A stretch of 64,000 nt of DNA from Luteibacter sp. dw_328 (GTDB lineage: Bacteria; Pseudomonadota; Gammaproteobacteria; Xanthomonadales; Rhodanobacteraceae): positions 62,001 to 126,000 of the forward strand of contig NZ_JAAVUW010000009.1 in the NCBI RefSeq assembly GCF_018449605.1, given 5' to 3'. The notes beneath the pieces are model-generated. The model saw nothing but the letters and a program-made list of their open reading frames with translations. It was not told the origin of the DNA and made no database searches. The translations under genes and the position numbers were made by a program. Below, piece after piece: positions 6,847 through 16,519 of the stretch. Position 1 is the stretch's first letter. Each line of letters starts with the position of its first letter.

Positions 6847-9036
6847 TTACTCCTTCTCTTGCGGTGGCCCGCCGCCGGTGGCCACGAGTAGTTCGTGTTG
6901 GAACGCCTGGTTGACCGGGTAGTCGATGTGCTCGCGCCGGAGTACGCGCAATAGCCCTGCGTCGCGGTACCCGCTGGCCCAGAGGCGTTGAATGACGGGT
7001 GTGGCATCCGGCCTGCGCGTCAGTGCCAGCAAGGTTTCGGCGCGAAGCGCCTGCAGGCGCGGATCACCCTGGCCACTCTTCGCTGCCTGCACCCTGTCCA
7101 ACGCTTCCGTACGGAGTTGCCGGGCAGCCAGCGTGTCCGTGGTCACGGCTGCGAGCGAGAGTCGTGCGGCGACACCCGCCAGTAGCGTCGAACGGTCGTC
7201 AGGCAGTTTTGCCATCAGCGGATCGAGGGCACGCAATGCCATCGCTGCGTGGTCGCGCGCGTCATCTTGCTGCCCGGCGTCACCCAGTTGCGCCGCGTGC
7301 TCCAGCTGGGCTTCGGCGTATTCACGCTGCCACGCGGCGTTATCGGGGTCACGCCGAGTCAGCTCGGCATAGATTGAGAGCGCCTTTGAGGTAAGCGCGT
7401 TGGCGGCGGGAAGATCGCCCGTGAGGCGACGAAGGCGCGCCAGCTGCGTCGCATACAACGCCGCGTGATCCTGGAAGTCGGTATTGCTCGGGTCGAGCGC
7501 ACCCAGTTGCGTCGCCATATCCACCGCTTGCTGCAAACGCACCATCCCCGCGGCCACATCGCCGGTGAGCGCCTGTGTGCGTCCGAGGATGGCGTGGACG
7601 GTGAGCAGGTTGTCGCGGCGGCTCATGTTCTTCGGATCCGAGGCCGAGAGCCCGGACTGGATGCGCTCGTCCGCGCCGTACTGGGCAACGGCCTCGGCGA
7701 GGTCACCGCGCATGAGGGCGAGTTTGCCGAGGTTGTTGTAGGCGGAGCCGAGATACTCGAGCCAGTCGGGGTTATGCGGCTGGCCCGTCACAAGATCCTG
7801 CATCTGGGCGAGCATGTGCCGATACTGGGTGGCGGCCTGGTCCAGCTCGCCACGCGCTTCCATAACGTGGCCGATATTGTTGTCGAGCGTGGCCCGCTGG
7901 AAGGCCAGCTGTGTCTTTCCCGGCGCATGCACGGCGGCCCGCTGCAACGTGGCCTGGGCGCTGGCGAAGCTTCGCTGGGCGTCATCGAGCTTGCCCTGTC
8001 GCCACTGCGTCATGCCGATGTAGGCCCAGACATCGGCGAGCGCCAGCTGCCGGTCGACGTTCGTCGGCGCGGCGTCGCCCAGACGCGTGGCCACGGCAAG
8101 CGCAGCCCGGTACGAGGTCATGGCGGCGGCCAGTTGGCCCTGGTCGAGACGTACGCTGCCGATCTTCTCCAGTGCCGAGGCACGCTGCTCCAGGGCCCGC
8201 TCGGTCACTTCGTCGAGCGGCTGGGCCTGGAAATACTTCATGGCCTGGTTGTCGACGGCTTCCATGATGTCCAGGCGCGATACCTGGGCCAGCTTGTCGT
8301 TGAGGTCGCCGAGCATGAAGCTGACCAGGTCCTCCGCTTCTTTCTGGCGACGTTCGGCGACATGGCTGGCGACCACCGCCGCATGCCGCGAGATGAAGGC
8401 GCTGATCGCCAGGCCCGTGGTCACGGCCATCACAACGAGGGCGACGGCGGCGAGGATCGTGACGCGGCGCATGCGTCGGTGCATCTCGCGTTGCTTAAGG
8501 TCGTCGAAGCCGAGGCAGAGCATGCCGGCGACGAGTTTGATGAGGGCGTTGAGCTTGCCGTCGCTACCCTGACGCACATCTGCCGCGATGGGCTCGATGG
8601 GCGCGCCATCCAGTCGATGGCGCAACGCCGGGACCAAGCATTCCTCGGCTTCGCGTCCCGGCAGGTCACTGGCGTTCGGTTCGCCGGCGACGATAAGACA
8701 GAAGATCCGCTCGTCGCGGCCGAGGCGCTTGAACGAGAGCACTTCCTCGTTGACCCAGCGCGAGGAAGCTGCGTGCGGCGAGCAGATCACCAGCAGGCAT
8801 TCCGATTGCGCGAGTGCGGCGTTGACCGTGCGGCCGAGGTCGCCGGCACTGGCCAGTTCGTCGCGGTCACGGAACACAGGCGTAAGGCGTCGCGGGATGA
8901 CACCTGCCGCCGTGAGCTGGCCGACGAGATGGTCCGGTATGGCGTAGGTTTCCAGGGCGCGGTGCAACCACGCCGCCCAGGGGGTGTCCTGGTGGCTGTA
9001 GCTGATGAAGGCGCGGTACCGGTAGTCCGGTCCCAT
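6847..9036 (-). CDS. TIR domain - transmembrane - TPR protein
   Basis: 729 aa from the ATG at 9036, which follows CGAAGGTTTC; a GTG at 9105 would add 23 residues. The TIR domain spans residues 1 to about 150 (YRAFISYSHQD; SECLLVICSPHAASSRWVNEEV). The Glu in SRWVNEEV is at the position of the catalytic Glu of NAD-cleaving TIRs. One membrane segment follows at about 195-215 (VTILAAVALVVMAVTTGLAI), then a region with DLVSFMLGDLNDKL, commonly seen after this TIR-membrane unit, and then tetratricopeptide-like helical repeats to the C-terminus. Bacterial TIR proteins of this kind are linked to signalling or NAD+ depletion in immunity. It heads a three-gene minus-strand unit with the acidic and SLOG genes. 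Confidence 0.82.
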   Translation of the reverse strand: MGPDYRYRAFISYSHQDTPWAAWLHRALETYAIPDHLVGQLTAAGVIPRRLTPVFRDRDELASAGDLGRTVNAALAQSECLLVICSPHAASSRWVNEEVLSFKRLGRDERIFCLIVAGEPNASDLPGREAEECLVPALRHRLDGAPIEPIAADVRQGSDGKLNALIKLVAGMLCLGFDDLKQREMHRRMRRVTILAAVALVVMAVTTGLAISAFISRHAAVVASHVAERRQKEAEDLVSFMLGDLNDKLAQVSRLDIMEAVDNQAMKYFQAQPLDEVTERALEQRASALEKIGSVRLDQGQLAAAMTSYRAALAVATRLGDAAPTNVDRQLALADVWAYIGMTQWRQGKLDDAQRSFASAQATLQRAAVHAPGKTQLAFQRATLDNNIGHVMEARGELDQAATQYRHMLAQMQDLVTGQPHNPDWLEYLGSAYNNLGKLALMRGDLAEAVAQYGADERIQSGLSASDPKNMSRRDNLLTVHAILGRTQALTGDVAAGMVRLQQAVDMATQLGALDPSNTDFQDHAALYATQLARLRRLTGDLPAANALTSKALSIYAELTRRDPDNAAWQREYAEAQLEHAAQLGDAGQQDDARDHAAMALRALDPLMAKLPDDRSTLLAGVAARLSLAAVTTDTLAARQLRTEALDRVQAAKSGQGDPRLQALRAETLLALTRRPDATPVIQRLWASGYRDAGLLRVLRREHIDYPVNQAFQHELLVATGGGPPQEKE

Positions 9037-9120
9037 GAAACCTTCGGTCGACACGCGCAGTACCCCGCAGGTCGGAAGCAGCCTCCCCCAGCGGCCCGAA
9101 AACACACGCTAGCACCGAAG

Positions 9121-9136
9121 TGTGACGTAGCGCACA
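9121..9136 (-). promoter_or_regulatory. CRP/Clp-like site upstream of the TIR gene
   Basis: TGTGACGTAGCGCACA matches TGTGA-N6-TCACA at 9 of 10 arm positions. It lies 85 nt upstream of the TIR start and 167 nt upstream of the divergent efflux operon, so it could serve either. In xanthomonads such sites are bound by Clp, a c-di-GMP-responsive CRP homologue. The match is real; binding is not shown. Confidence 0.4.
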
Positions 9137-9302
9137 TTTTCACGTCGACTGAACAACCCGGACCGTCTCCCTGCTTCCACGCCTTCGTCACGCAGCACCC
9201 TTCGCCAAAAGCCGGCCGAACCCTGCTAGCCGGCCCCCCATGGCCGTCTGACACTCAGGTTGCCGTTGCACCCTCGCGACGGGGCGGAGTGGGGAACGCA
9301 AC

Positions 9303-10433
9303 ATGGTTGGCATACGTCTCATCTTTCCGGTGGCCTGCGCCCTGGTTCTCGCCGCCTGCAGCGGACACGGCGCGGCACCCGCTGCCGGCCCGGCGGAGGT
9401 CGACGCGGCCGTGGTGGTCTACAAGCCGATCACCGACTGGCAGAGCTACTCCGGCCGCCTGCAGGCGATCGATCACGTGGACATCCGGGCCCTGGTCCCG
9501 GGCACCATCATGGCCGTCTATTTCAAGGACGGGCAGATGGTCAAGAAGGGCGACCCGCTCTTCCTGATCGATCCCCGCACGTATACGGCCGCGGTGGACC
9601 GCGCCTCCGCGCAACTCGCCGCGGCGCACGCCCATGAGAAGTTCACCTCGGCCGATTCCCAGCGAGCGCAAAAGCTCCTGCAAGGCAACGCGATCTCCAA
9701 ACGCGACTTCGACGACCGCTCCAATGCCGCCCTCGTCGCCACCGCCGACGTCAAGGCGGCCGAGGCCGCCCTCGAGGATGCCAAGGTCAACCTCGGTTAC
9801 ACGAGAATCTTCGCGCCGGTCGATGGGCGCATGTCGCGTGCGGAACAGACCGTCGGCAATATCGTCGCGGCGGGCTTCAGCTCGCCACCGCTGACCACCC
9901 TGGTCTCGGTCAATCCCATCTACGCCGGCTTCGACGTGGATGAGCAGACCTACCTCAAATACCTCAGCCGGGCGGGCGACCACGATGTCGCGGTGCGCCT
10001 CGGGCTTGCCAACGAGACGGGCTTCTCGCGCACGGGCAAGATCTCCTCCGTCGACAACCAGCTCAACAGCACCACGGGCACCATCCGTGTACGTGCCTCC
10101 TTCGATAACGCCGATGGCGTGCTGCTTCCGGGCATGTTCGCCCGCGTCGCCGTGGGCGGTGGCGCGGCGCATCCGGCCGTCCTGATCGACGACCGCGCGA
10201 TCTCCACGGACCAGGCGAAGAAGTTCGTGCTGGTACTCGACGACAAGGACCACGCGCAGTACCGGGAGATTTTCCCTGGCCTGATGGTGGATGGCCTGCG
10301 CGTGGTCGATTCAGGCCTCAAACCGGGAGAGAAGATCGTGGTGAACGGCCTGCAACGCGTGCATCCGGGCGATCCGGTACACGCCAAGGTCGTTCCCATG
10401 GCGGGCGAAGATGCCGTGGCGAGTAGCCCCTGA
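9303..10433 (+). CDS. RND efflux periplasmic adaptor lipoprotein (MexE-type)
   Basis: 376 aa. The N-terminal signal with lipobox LAAC at 16-19 predicts a lipoprotein of the inner membrane. The usual adaptor order is visible: barrel-sandwich half with GTIMAVYFKDGQMVKKGDPL (62-81), alpha-hairpin about 95-165, second lipoyl half with YTRIFAPVDGRMSR, then beta-barrel and membrane-proximal parts. It links the inner-membrane pump to the outer-membrane channel. The ATG follows a GGGGA. Its stop overlaps the start of the pump gene (TGATG). No local regulator gene accompanies the operon. Confidence 0.93.
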   Translation: MVGIRLIFPVACALVLAACSGHGAAPAAGPAEVDAAVVVYKPITDWQSYSGRLQAIDHVDIRALVPGTIMAVYFKDGQMVKKGDPLFLIDPRTYTAAVDRASAQLAAAHAHEKFTSADSQRAQKLLQGNAISKRDFDDRSNAALVATADVKAAEAALEDAKVNLGYTRIFAPVDGRMSRAEQTVGNIVAAGFSSPPLTTLVSVNPIYAGFDVDEQTYLKYLSRAGDHDVAVRLGLANETGFSRTGKISSVDNQLNSTTGTIRVRASFDNADGVLLPGMFARVAVGGGAAHPAVLIDDRAISTDQAKKFVLVLDDKDHAQYREIFPGLMVDGLRVVDSGLKPGEKIVVNGLQRVHPGDPVHAKVVPMAGEDAVASSP

Positions 10434-13400
10434 TGAATATCTCCCGCTTCTTCATCGACCGGCCCATCTTTGCCGGGGTGCTCTCGACGCTGATCCTCCT
10501 GGCCGGCGTGATCGCCATGTTCCAGCTGCCCATTTCCGAGTACCCGGAAGTGGTGCCGCCCTCCGTCGTGGTCTATGCCTCGTACCCGGGCGCCAACCCT
10601 AAGGTCATTGCCGACACGGTCGCCGCGCCGCTGGAAGAGCAGATCAACGGCGTGGAAGGCATGCTCTACATGCAGTCCCAGGCCAGCAGCGACGGCAACA
10701 TGGCGCTGACGGTCACCTTCCGCCTGGGTATCGATCCGGACAAGGCCCAGCAGTTGGTGCAGAACCGTGTGTCGCAGGCACTCCCTCGCCTGCCGCCGGA
10801 TGTGCAGTTGCTCGGCGTCACCACCATCAAGTCGTCACCCACGCTGACCCTCGTGGTCCACCTGATTTCACCCGACGCCCGCTACGACCAGACCTATCTG
10901 CGCAACTACGCCCTGATCAACGTGAAAGAGCGCCTGGAACGCCTCAATGGCATTGGCCAGGTGGTGCTCAAGGGATCGGGTGACTACGCCATGCGCATAT
11001 GGCTGGACCCGAAGAAGCTGGCGGAACGTAGCCTCACGGCGTCGGATGTCGTGGCCGCTATCCGGGAACAGAACGTGCAGGTCGCCGCCGGTGTCATCGG
11101 CGGGTCGCCCATGGCCGGTGCGGTGCCTTTGCAATTGAGCATCAATGCCAAGGGCCGTCTGCAGAGTGAGCAGGAGTTCGGTGACATCGTGCTCAAGAGT
11201 ACGAACGGCGCACTGACCCATATCCGCGATGTGGCCCGCGTCGAACTGGGCGCGGCGGAATTCGGCTCGCGTGCGTTGCTCGATAACAAGCAGGCCGTGG
11301 CAATGTGGATCTTCCAGCTGCCGGGTGCGAACTCGTTGCAGCTGTCCGAAGATGTTCGCACGGCGATGAAGGACCTGCAGAAAGACATGCCGCCGGGCGT
11401 CGAATACAGCATCGTCTACGACCCGACCACGTTCGTCCGCTCCAGCATCGAGGCCGTGATTCATACGCTGATCGAGGCGATCTGCCTTGTGGTGCTCGTG
11501 GTGATCCTGTTCCTGCAGACCTGGCGCGCGTCGCTCATTCCCCTGCTTGCGGTGCCGGTGTCGATCATCGGCACGTTCTCCCTCTTGTTGTTACTGGGCT
11601 ACTCGATCAACGCTTTGTCCTTGTTCGGCATGGTCCTGGCGATCGGTATCGTGGTCGACGACGCCATCGTGGTCGTGGAGAACGTCGAACGAAACATCGA
11701 GTCGGGGCTGTCTGCGCGAGAGGCCACTTACCAGGCCATGAGCGAGGTGAGTGGACCGATCATCGCCATCGCGCTGACGCTCGTCGCCGTGTTCGTGCCG
11801 CTTGCCTTCATGTCCGGGCTCACCGGGCAGTTCTACAAGCAGTTCGCCATGACGATCGCCATCTCGACGGTGATCTCGGCCTTCAACTCGCTGACACTTT
11901 CACCGGCACTGGCCGCCCTGCTGCTGAAGGGCCATGACGAACCGAAGGACTGGCTCGCCCGCGTGATGGATCGCGGACTGGGCGGATTCTTCCGCGTCTT
12001 CAACAAGGGATTCCATCGCGCGTCGGAAGGGTACGGTCATGGCGTGACCCGGGTCATCGCACACAAGGGCAGCATGCTCATTCTCTACGTGGTGCTGCTT
12101 GCCGGCGCGGTGATGATGGGACGAATCGTGCCGGGTGGCTTCGTGCCTGCGCAGGACAAGGAATACATCATCGCCATCGCGCAGTTACCCAATGGCGCCT
12201 CGCTGGATCGGTCGGAGGTCATCACCCGGGAGATGGGCGAGATCGGCATGAAGCAGCCGGGCGTGGACCACGCGGTGCAGCACCCGGGCCTGTCGATCAA
12301 CGGCTTCGTGAACTCGTCCAGTTCGGTCGTGATGTTCCTCGCCCTCAAACCATTTGCGGATCGCCACGGCACGGGCGAGTCGGCGGGCGCGATCGCTGCG
12401 GCATTGAACCAGAAGTACGCGGCTATCAAGGGCGCCTACATCGCCGTGTTCCCACCACCGCCGGTGCTCGGTCTGGGCACGCTGGGTGGCTTCAAGTTCC
12501 AGATCGAGGACCGGGGTGCGCAGGGCTATACGGCGCTCAACGATGCGGTAAAAGCCTTCCTGGCAAAAGCGGCAAAGGCACCGGAGCTCGGCCCCACGTT
12601 CACCAACTATCAGATCGACGTGCCGCAGCTTAAGGTAGACCTGGATCGCGACAACGCCAAGCAGCTCGGGGTGGCGGTCACCGATGTGTTCAACACCATG
12701 CAGGTGTTCCTCGGCTCGCAGTACGTCAACGACTTCAACCGCTTCGGTCGCGTATTCCAGGTGCGCGTGCAGGCCGACGCGCCGTTCCGCGCCCACCCCT
12801 CCGATATCGGCCTGCTGAAAACACGCAATGCGGACGGCGAGATGATTCCCCTGGCGTCGCTGGTGAAGGTCTCGACCACGTTCGGTCCGGAATCCGTAGT
12901 GCGTTACAACGGCTATACCGCGGCCGACATCAACGGCGGCCCTGCTCCGGGGTACTCGTCCGGACAGGCGCAGGCCGCCGTTGAGCGCGTGGCGGCCGAC
13001 ACGCTGCCGCGCGGCTTCAAGCTCGAGTGGACCGACCTTACCTACCAGCAGATCATCGCCGGCAATGCCTCGCTGGTCGTCTTCCCGGTCAGCCTGCTGC
13101 TGGTCTACCTCACGCTGGCCGCGCTCTATGAAAGCCTGACGCTGCCGCTGGCGGTGATCCTGATCGTGCCCATGAGCCTGCTCTGCGCGCTGATCGGCGT
13201 GTGGCTGGATCGCGGCGACAACAACATCTTCACCCAGGTGGGCCTGATGGTGCTGGTGGGCCTGGCGTCGAAGAACGCGATCCTGATCGTGGAGTTCGCC
13301 CGGGAGCTGGAGATACAGGGCCGTTCCATCGTCGACGCAGCTATCGAAGCGAGCCGACTGCGTCTGCGACCGATCCTGATGACATCGATCGCTTTCATCA

Positions 13401-13633
13401 TGGGTGTGCTGCCGCTGGTGCTTTCCTCCGGCGCGGGCTCGGAGATGCGGCACGCCATGGGCATTGCGGTGTTCTTCGGCATGCTTGGCGTCACCTTGTT
13501 CGGCCTGATGCTGACGCCGGTGTTCTACGTGATCCTGCGCCATCTCTCGGGCGGCCATCGTCTCGAGGACAAGCACGGCAAGAACGGGCGCGTCATCGGC
13601 ATCGAAGACGCCGGTCCGGGGAGTCCGACATGA
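10433..13633 (+). CDS. RND efflux pump, HAE1 family (MexF-type)
   Basis: 1066 aa, normal length. It begins MNISRFFIDRPIFAGVLSTL, the typical first membrane helix. Two large periplasmic loops and twelve membrane helices are expected. Helix 4 holds the proton-relay aspartates in AIGIVVDDAIVVVENVERN, and helix 10-12 motifs (GLASKNAILIVEFA) are intact. It should export hydrophobic or amphiphilic compounds using proton flow. It is coupled to the adaptor gene upstream (1-nt overlap) and the channel gene downstream (ATGA overlap), giving a complete pump operon. Substrate cannot be told from sequence; MexF relatives often handle chloramphenicol and quinolones. Confidence 0.95.
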   Translation: MNISRFFIDRPIFAGVLSTLILLAGVIAMFQLPISEYPEVVPPSVVVYASYPGANPKVIADTVAAPLEEQINGVEGMLYMQSQASSDGNMALTVTFRLGIDPDKAQQLVQNRVSQALPRLPPDVQLLGVTTIKSSPTLTLVVHLISPDARYDQTYLRNYALINVKERLERLNGIGQVVLKGSGDYAMRIWLDPKKLAERSLTASDVVAAIREQNVQVAAGVIGGSPMAGAVPLQLSINAKGRLQSEQEFGDIVLKSTNGALTHIRDVARVELGAAEFGSRALLDNKQAVAMWIFQLPGANSLQLSEDVRTAMKDLQKDMPPGVEYSIVYDPTTFVRSSIEAVIHTLIEAICLVVLVVILFLQTWRASLIPLLAVPVSIIGTFSLLLLLGYSINALSLFGMVLAIGIVVDDAIVVVENVERNIESGLSAREATYQAMSEVSGPIIAIALTLVAVFVPLAFMSGLTGQFYKQFAMTIAISTVISAFNSLTLSPALAALLLKGHDEPKDWLARVMDRGLGGFFRVFNKGFHRASEGYGHGVTRVIAHKGSMLILYVVLLAGAVMMGRIVPGGFVPAQDKEYIIAIAQLPNGASLDRSEVITREMGEIGMKQPGVDHAVQHPGLSINGFVNSSSSVVMFLALKPFADRHGTGESAGAIAAALNQKYAAIKGAYIAVFPPPPVLGLGTLGGFKFQIEDRGAQGYTALNDAVKAFLAKAAKAPELGPTFTNYQIDVPQLKVDLDRDNAKQLGVAVTDVFNTMQVFLGSQYVNDFNRFGRVFQVRVQADAPFRAHPSDIGLLKTRNADGEMIPLASLVKVSTTFGPESVVRYNGYTAADINGGPAPGYSSGQAQAAVERVAADTLPRGFKLEWTDLTYQQIIAGNASLVVFPVSLLLVYLTLAALYESLTLPLAVILIVPMSLLCALIGVWLDRGDNNIFTQVGLMVLVGLASKNAILIVEFARELEIQGRSIVDAAIEASRLRLRPILMTSIAFIMGVLPLVLSSGAGSEMRHAMGIAVFFGMLGVTLFGLMLTPVFYVILRHLSGGHRLEDKHGKNGRVIGIEDAGPGSPT

Positions 13634-15105
13634 AAACCCTGCCCACGTTCGTCTGTTGGGGTCTACTGCTGGCTGGCCTGAGCGGCTGCTCCCTGGCTCC
13701 GAAGTACAGCGTGCCGCTGGCGGCGGAGTCGCAGGCATTCAAGGAAACCCTCAGCCCCGCCGACGCCGGCACCTGGCAGACCGCCGTACCCGCCGAAGAT
13801 GCCGCACGCGGGGAGTGGTGGAAGGTGTTCAACGACAGCCAGCTCAACGACCTCGAAGGCCAGGCACTGGCGGCGAACCAGAACCTCGCTGCGGCCGCGG
13901 CGCGCGTGCAGGAAGCGCGTGCCATCGAGGGCGTGACCGGTGCGGCGCGCTTTCCCAGCCTGTCCGCCGGCTTCGGTCCATCGCGCCAGCAGAACGCGCC
14001 GGACTCGCTCGGTGTGCCGCCCGGCGGCCCGCGCCCCGACGCGCAGACGGTATGGCGCGCGCAGGCCAACATCTCGTATGAAGTCGACCTGTTCGGCCGC
14101 GTCGCTTCCTCAGTGCATGCAGCCCACGCGGATACACAACAGAGCGAGGCCTTGTTCCGTTCCGTGCAGCTGGCCCTACAAGCGGATGTGGCCCAGAACT
14201 ATTTCAACCTGCGCGAAACCGATGCGGAACTGGCCGTGTATCACCGCGCCGTCGAGCTGCGTAACGAGGCGCTCACCTTCGTTCAGCATCGTGCGGAGGC
14301 CGGCGAGGTGAGCGATCTGGAACTTGCGCAAGCGAAGGCGGAACTCGCCTCCGCGACCTCGGACGCGATGACCGTGGAGCGGCAGCGTGCGGCGTCGGAG
14401 CACGCATTGGCCGTCCTGCTGGGTAAGGCGCCTTCCGAATTCTCGGTCGCGCCGCGGCCGCTCGAACCGGTGGTGATCCATATCCCTCCCGGCATGCCGT
14501 CGTCGCTTCTCGAACGGCGCCCTGATATCGCCGCCGCGGAACGGGCGATGGCCGCGGAGAACGCCCGCATCGGTGTCGCCCGCGCGGCCTATTTTCCTTC
14601 CATTGTGCTGACCGGTACCGGGGGTTACGAGTCGTCCGCCTTCAGCGATCTGTTCAAGTGGTCGAGCCGCAGCTTCCTGCTCGGTCCACTGGTCGGCACA
14701 GCCGCCAACCTGCCGATCTTCGACGGCGGCGTGCGCAAGGGCAACCTGGCCAATGCGAAGGCGCGCTACGAGGAGGACGTGGCGAAATATCGTCAACAGG
14801 TGCTGGTGGCCTTCCAGGAAGTGGAAGACAACCTCGCCAACCTTCGCATTCTGGAAAACCAGACGCGCGTGCAGGGTGACGAGGTCGCCGCCTCGACGCG
14901 GGCGGCGGAACTGTCGAAGACACAGTATGAAGACGGCTCCGTGGCCTATCTCAACGTGATCGATACGGAGCGCGTGGTGCTTCAGGCGCGCCTCACTGCC
15001 GTGCGTCTGCGTGGCACCCAGGCGACATCAACAGTCAACCTGATTCGCGCGCTGGGTGGCGGTTGGGGCGACGCGCCGACAACCGCATCGCCCGCGACGG
15101 AATGA
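13630..15105 (+). CDS. Outer-membrane efflux channel lipoprotein (OprM/NodT family)
   Basis: 491 aa from the ATG at 13630, which overlaps the pump stop codon (ATGA). A longer in-frame extension runs back through the pump gene and is not real. The signal peptide ends in a lipobox (LSGC). The family features are present: SLAPKY after the Cys, two OEP repeats with long coiled helices, and the LLERRPDIAAAERAMAAENA motif in the middle. It forms the trimeric channel that completes the tripartite pump. Confidence 0.94.
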   Translation: MKTLPTFVCWGLLLAGLSGCSLAPKYSVPLAAESQAFKETLSPADAGTWQTAVPAEDAARGEWWKVFNDSQLNDLEGQALAANQNLAAAAARVQEARAIEGVTGAARFPSLSAGFGPSRQQNAPDSLGVPPGGPRPDAQTVWRAQANISYEVDLFGRVASSVHAAHADTQQSEALFRSVQLALQADVAQNYFNLRETDAELAVYHRAVELRNEALTFVQHRAEAGEVSDLELAQAKAELASATSDAMTVERQRAASEHALAVLLGKAPSEFSVAPRPLEPVVIHIPPGMPSSLLERRPDIAAAERAMAAENARIGVARAAYFPSIVLTGTGGYESSAFSDLFKWSSRSFLLGPLVGTAANLPIFDGGVRKGNLANAKARYEEDVAKYRQQVLVAFQEVEDNLANLRILENQTRVQGDEVAASTRAAELSKTQYEDGSVAYLNVIDTERVVLQARLTAVRLRGTQATSTVNLIRALGGGWGDAPTTASPATE

Positions 15106-15144
15106 TGCGACGCGGCAATGCCGATACCCCGATGATGTCCGTCC

Positions 15145-15150
15145 TATAAT
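15145..15150 (+). promoter_or_regulatory. Consensus -10 box upstream of the 152-aa gene
   Basis: A perfect TATAAT lies 30 nt before the start of the following gene and is followed by CAGGAG as ribosome site. No good -35 box is seen at 17-nt spacing. It suggests that the following gene has its own promoter and is not part of the pump operon. Confidence 0.45.
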
Positions 15151-15179
15151 CAACGCATCCGCTTCAGGAGACCGCCACC

Positions 15180-15638
15180 ATGGCTGCAACGACGTTGGGT
15201 GCGATGCTTCGCGTCACTGAGAGATGCGCGAAAGCCGACTGCCTGCGCGACCTCGAGCAACAGGCGAACCTGCAGGGTCCCTCCGCCGAAAAAGACCTTC
15301 GCCTGGTCCAGGAGTTTCTCGACACGGCGAAGACCCAGTTCACCACGCGCATCCTCGCCGGTACGGAGGTAAAACCTATCCAGCTGGGTGCGGGCCAGAA
15401 CACCACGGTCGCGCTGATCCTGCAGACGTTCCGCTGGGCGCCGGATTACGACATCCGCAATCCTTTGCACCCGTACAACGCCGCGTGGAAACCCTTCGTG
15501 ACCTGGTGCGAGGAGAACGACCTCGAGCCGGTTCTTCGCAAGTACCACGACGCCAAGGGCAAGGAACACTGGTACACCCTCAGCGTGCGCTCCGCGCCGG
15601 AACGCGCGGCGGATCACGTCGCGGCCGCTGGTACCTGA
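15180..15638 (+). CDS. Conserved-looking soluble protein of unknown function
   Basis: 152 aa, no signal peptide or membrane segment. The ATG is preceded by AGGAG (spacing 9) and a consensus -10 box. I do not recognise a family. Visible features are two cysteines near the N-terminus (CAKADC), a helical first half, and an aromatic-rich second half with FRWAPDYDIRNP, HPYNAAWKPFVTWCEEND and HWYTLSVRS. The codon use fits the neighbourhood, so it is probably a real gene. It stands alone between the efflux operon and a membrane-protein gene. Confidence 0.75.
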   Translation: MAATTLGAMLRVTERCAKADCLRDLEQQANLQGPSAEKDLRLVQEFLDTAKTQFTTRILAGTEVKPIQLGAGQNTTVALILQTFRWAPDYDIRNPLHPYNAAWKPFVTWCEENDLEPVLRKYHDAKGKEHWYTLSVRSAPERAADHVAAAGT

Positions 15639-15751
15639 CGAGCGACCTTTCGTTTCCGACAAAACCGTGGCATTCGAGAAGGCAGCCGGGCGGACGGCGG
15701 CCACCATAAGCTGCGCGGCAAACCGTCGACGTCTTAAGGGGAGCACCATCG

Positions 15752-16519
15752 ATGTACGCGATCGTCGTCTCGCTTGCCGTACTGGTGCTGGCGTGCGGAA
15801 GCCTCATCCTGGGTGGCTGGATCGCCCGGCGCATGCCGGAAGATCACCTCGTCTACGAAGCACAGAAAGCCGCCCAGTTCGGCATCAGCATGATGGCCAC
15901 GCTGACCGCCCTGGTCCTCGGTTTCATGGTCACCTCGGCGCGTGCCACCTTCGACCGCGCCAATGACGACATCGTCGGCGTGTCCACGTCGATCCTCCTT
16001 CTCGATCGCGCGCTCTCCGGCTACGGCCCGGAGACGGTGCAGATCCGTACGGACCTCCGTGCGTTCCTGGCTCATGCCACGGAGCGGGTCGCGCCCGATG
16101 GTGAGATGCAGAAGGTGGTGTTCCGCCTGCCGCATACCAGCCTCAGCCTGATCACCCAGCTGCAGGCTTCCATCCTCAACCTGAAACCGGATTCAGACGC
16201 GAAGCGTTGGTTTCAGCGGCGTGCGCTCGACATTACCGCCGACCTCGGCAAGCAACGCATCCTGACCTCCGAGCACGAACGCTCGTCCGAACCCACGTTC
16301 CTGCTCGTCGTGGTCACGGCGTGGATCGTGCTGATCTTCATCGGCATGGGTACGTTCGCCATGCACAACGCGTCCGTTCGCCTCGTGTTGTTCTGCGCTG
16401 CGCTGGCGTTCTCCGGCTCGATCTTCCTGATCATGGAGCTGGAGGCACCGTATACCGGCGTTCTGCGCGTATCCGGCGAACCCCTGCTCCAGGCCGCCAC
16501 GGAGCTTGCCCTGCCATGA
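15752..16519 (+). CDS. DUF4239-like (bestrophin-like) membrane protein
   Basis: 255 aa with four predicted membrane segments: about 4-25, 46-66, 188-207 and 212-232, and a cytoplasmic helical region between the two pairs. This topology, with TLTALVLGFMVTSAR in the second helix and MELEAPYTG after the last, resembles DUF4239 proteins, which are remotely related to bestrophin-type channels. Function is unknown. Its last codons overlap the start of the next gene (ATGA), suggesting co-translation with the lysozyme-inhibitor-like protein. Confidence 0.75.
   Translation: MYAIVVSLAVLVLACGSLILGGWIARRMPEDHLVYEAQKAAQFGISMMATLTALVLGFMVTSARATFDRANDDIVGVSTSILLLDRALSGYGPETVQIRTDLRAFLAHATERVAPDGEMQKVVFRLPHTSLSLITQLQASILNLKPDSDAKRWFQRRALDITADLGKQRILTSEHERSSEPTFLLVVVTAWIVLIFIGMGTFAMHNASVRLVLFCAALAFSGSIFLIMELEAPYTGVLRVSGEPLLQAATELALP

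Noticed and set aside
9303-15105. The RND pump as the exporter of the borosin product
   Set aside because: It is separated by an opposite-strand module, and the genes are those of ordinary MexEF-type efflux.
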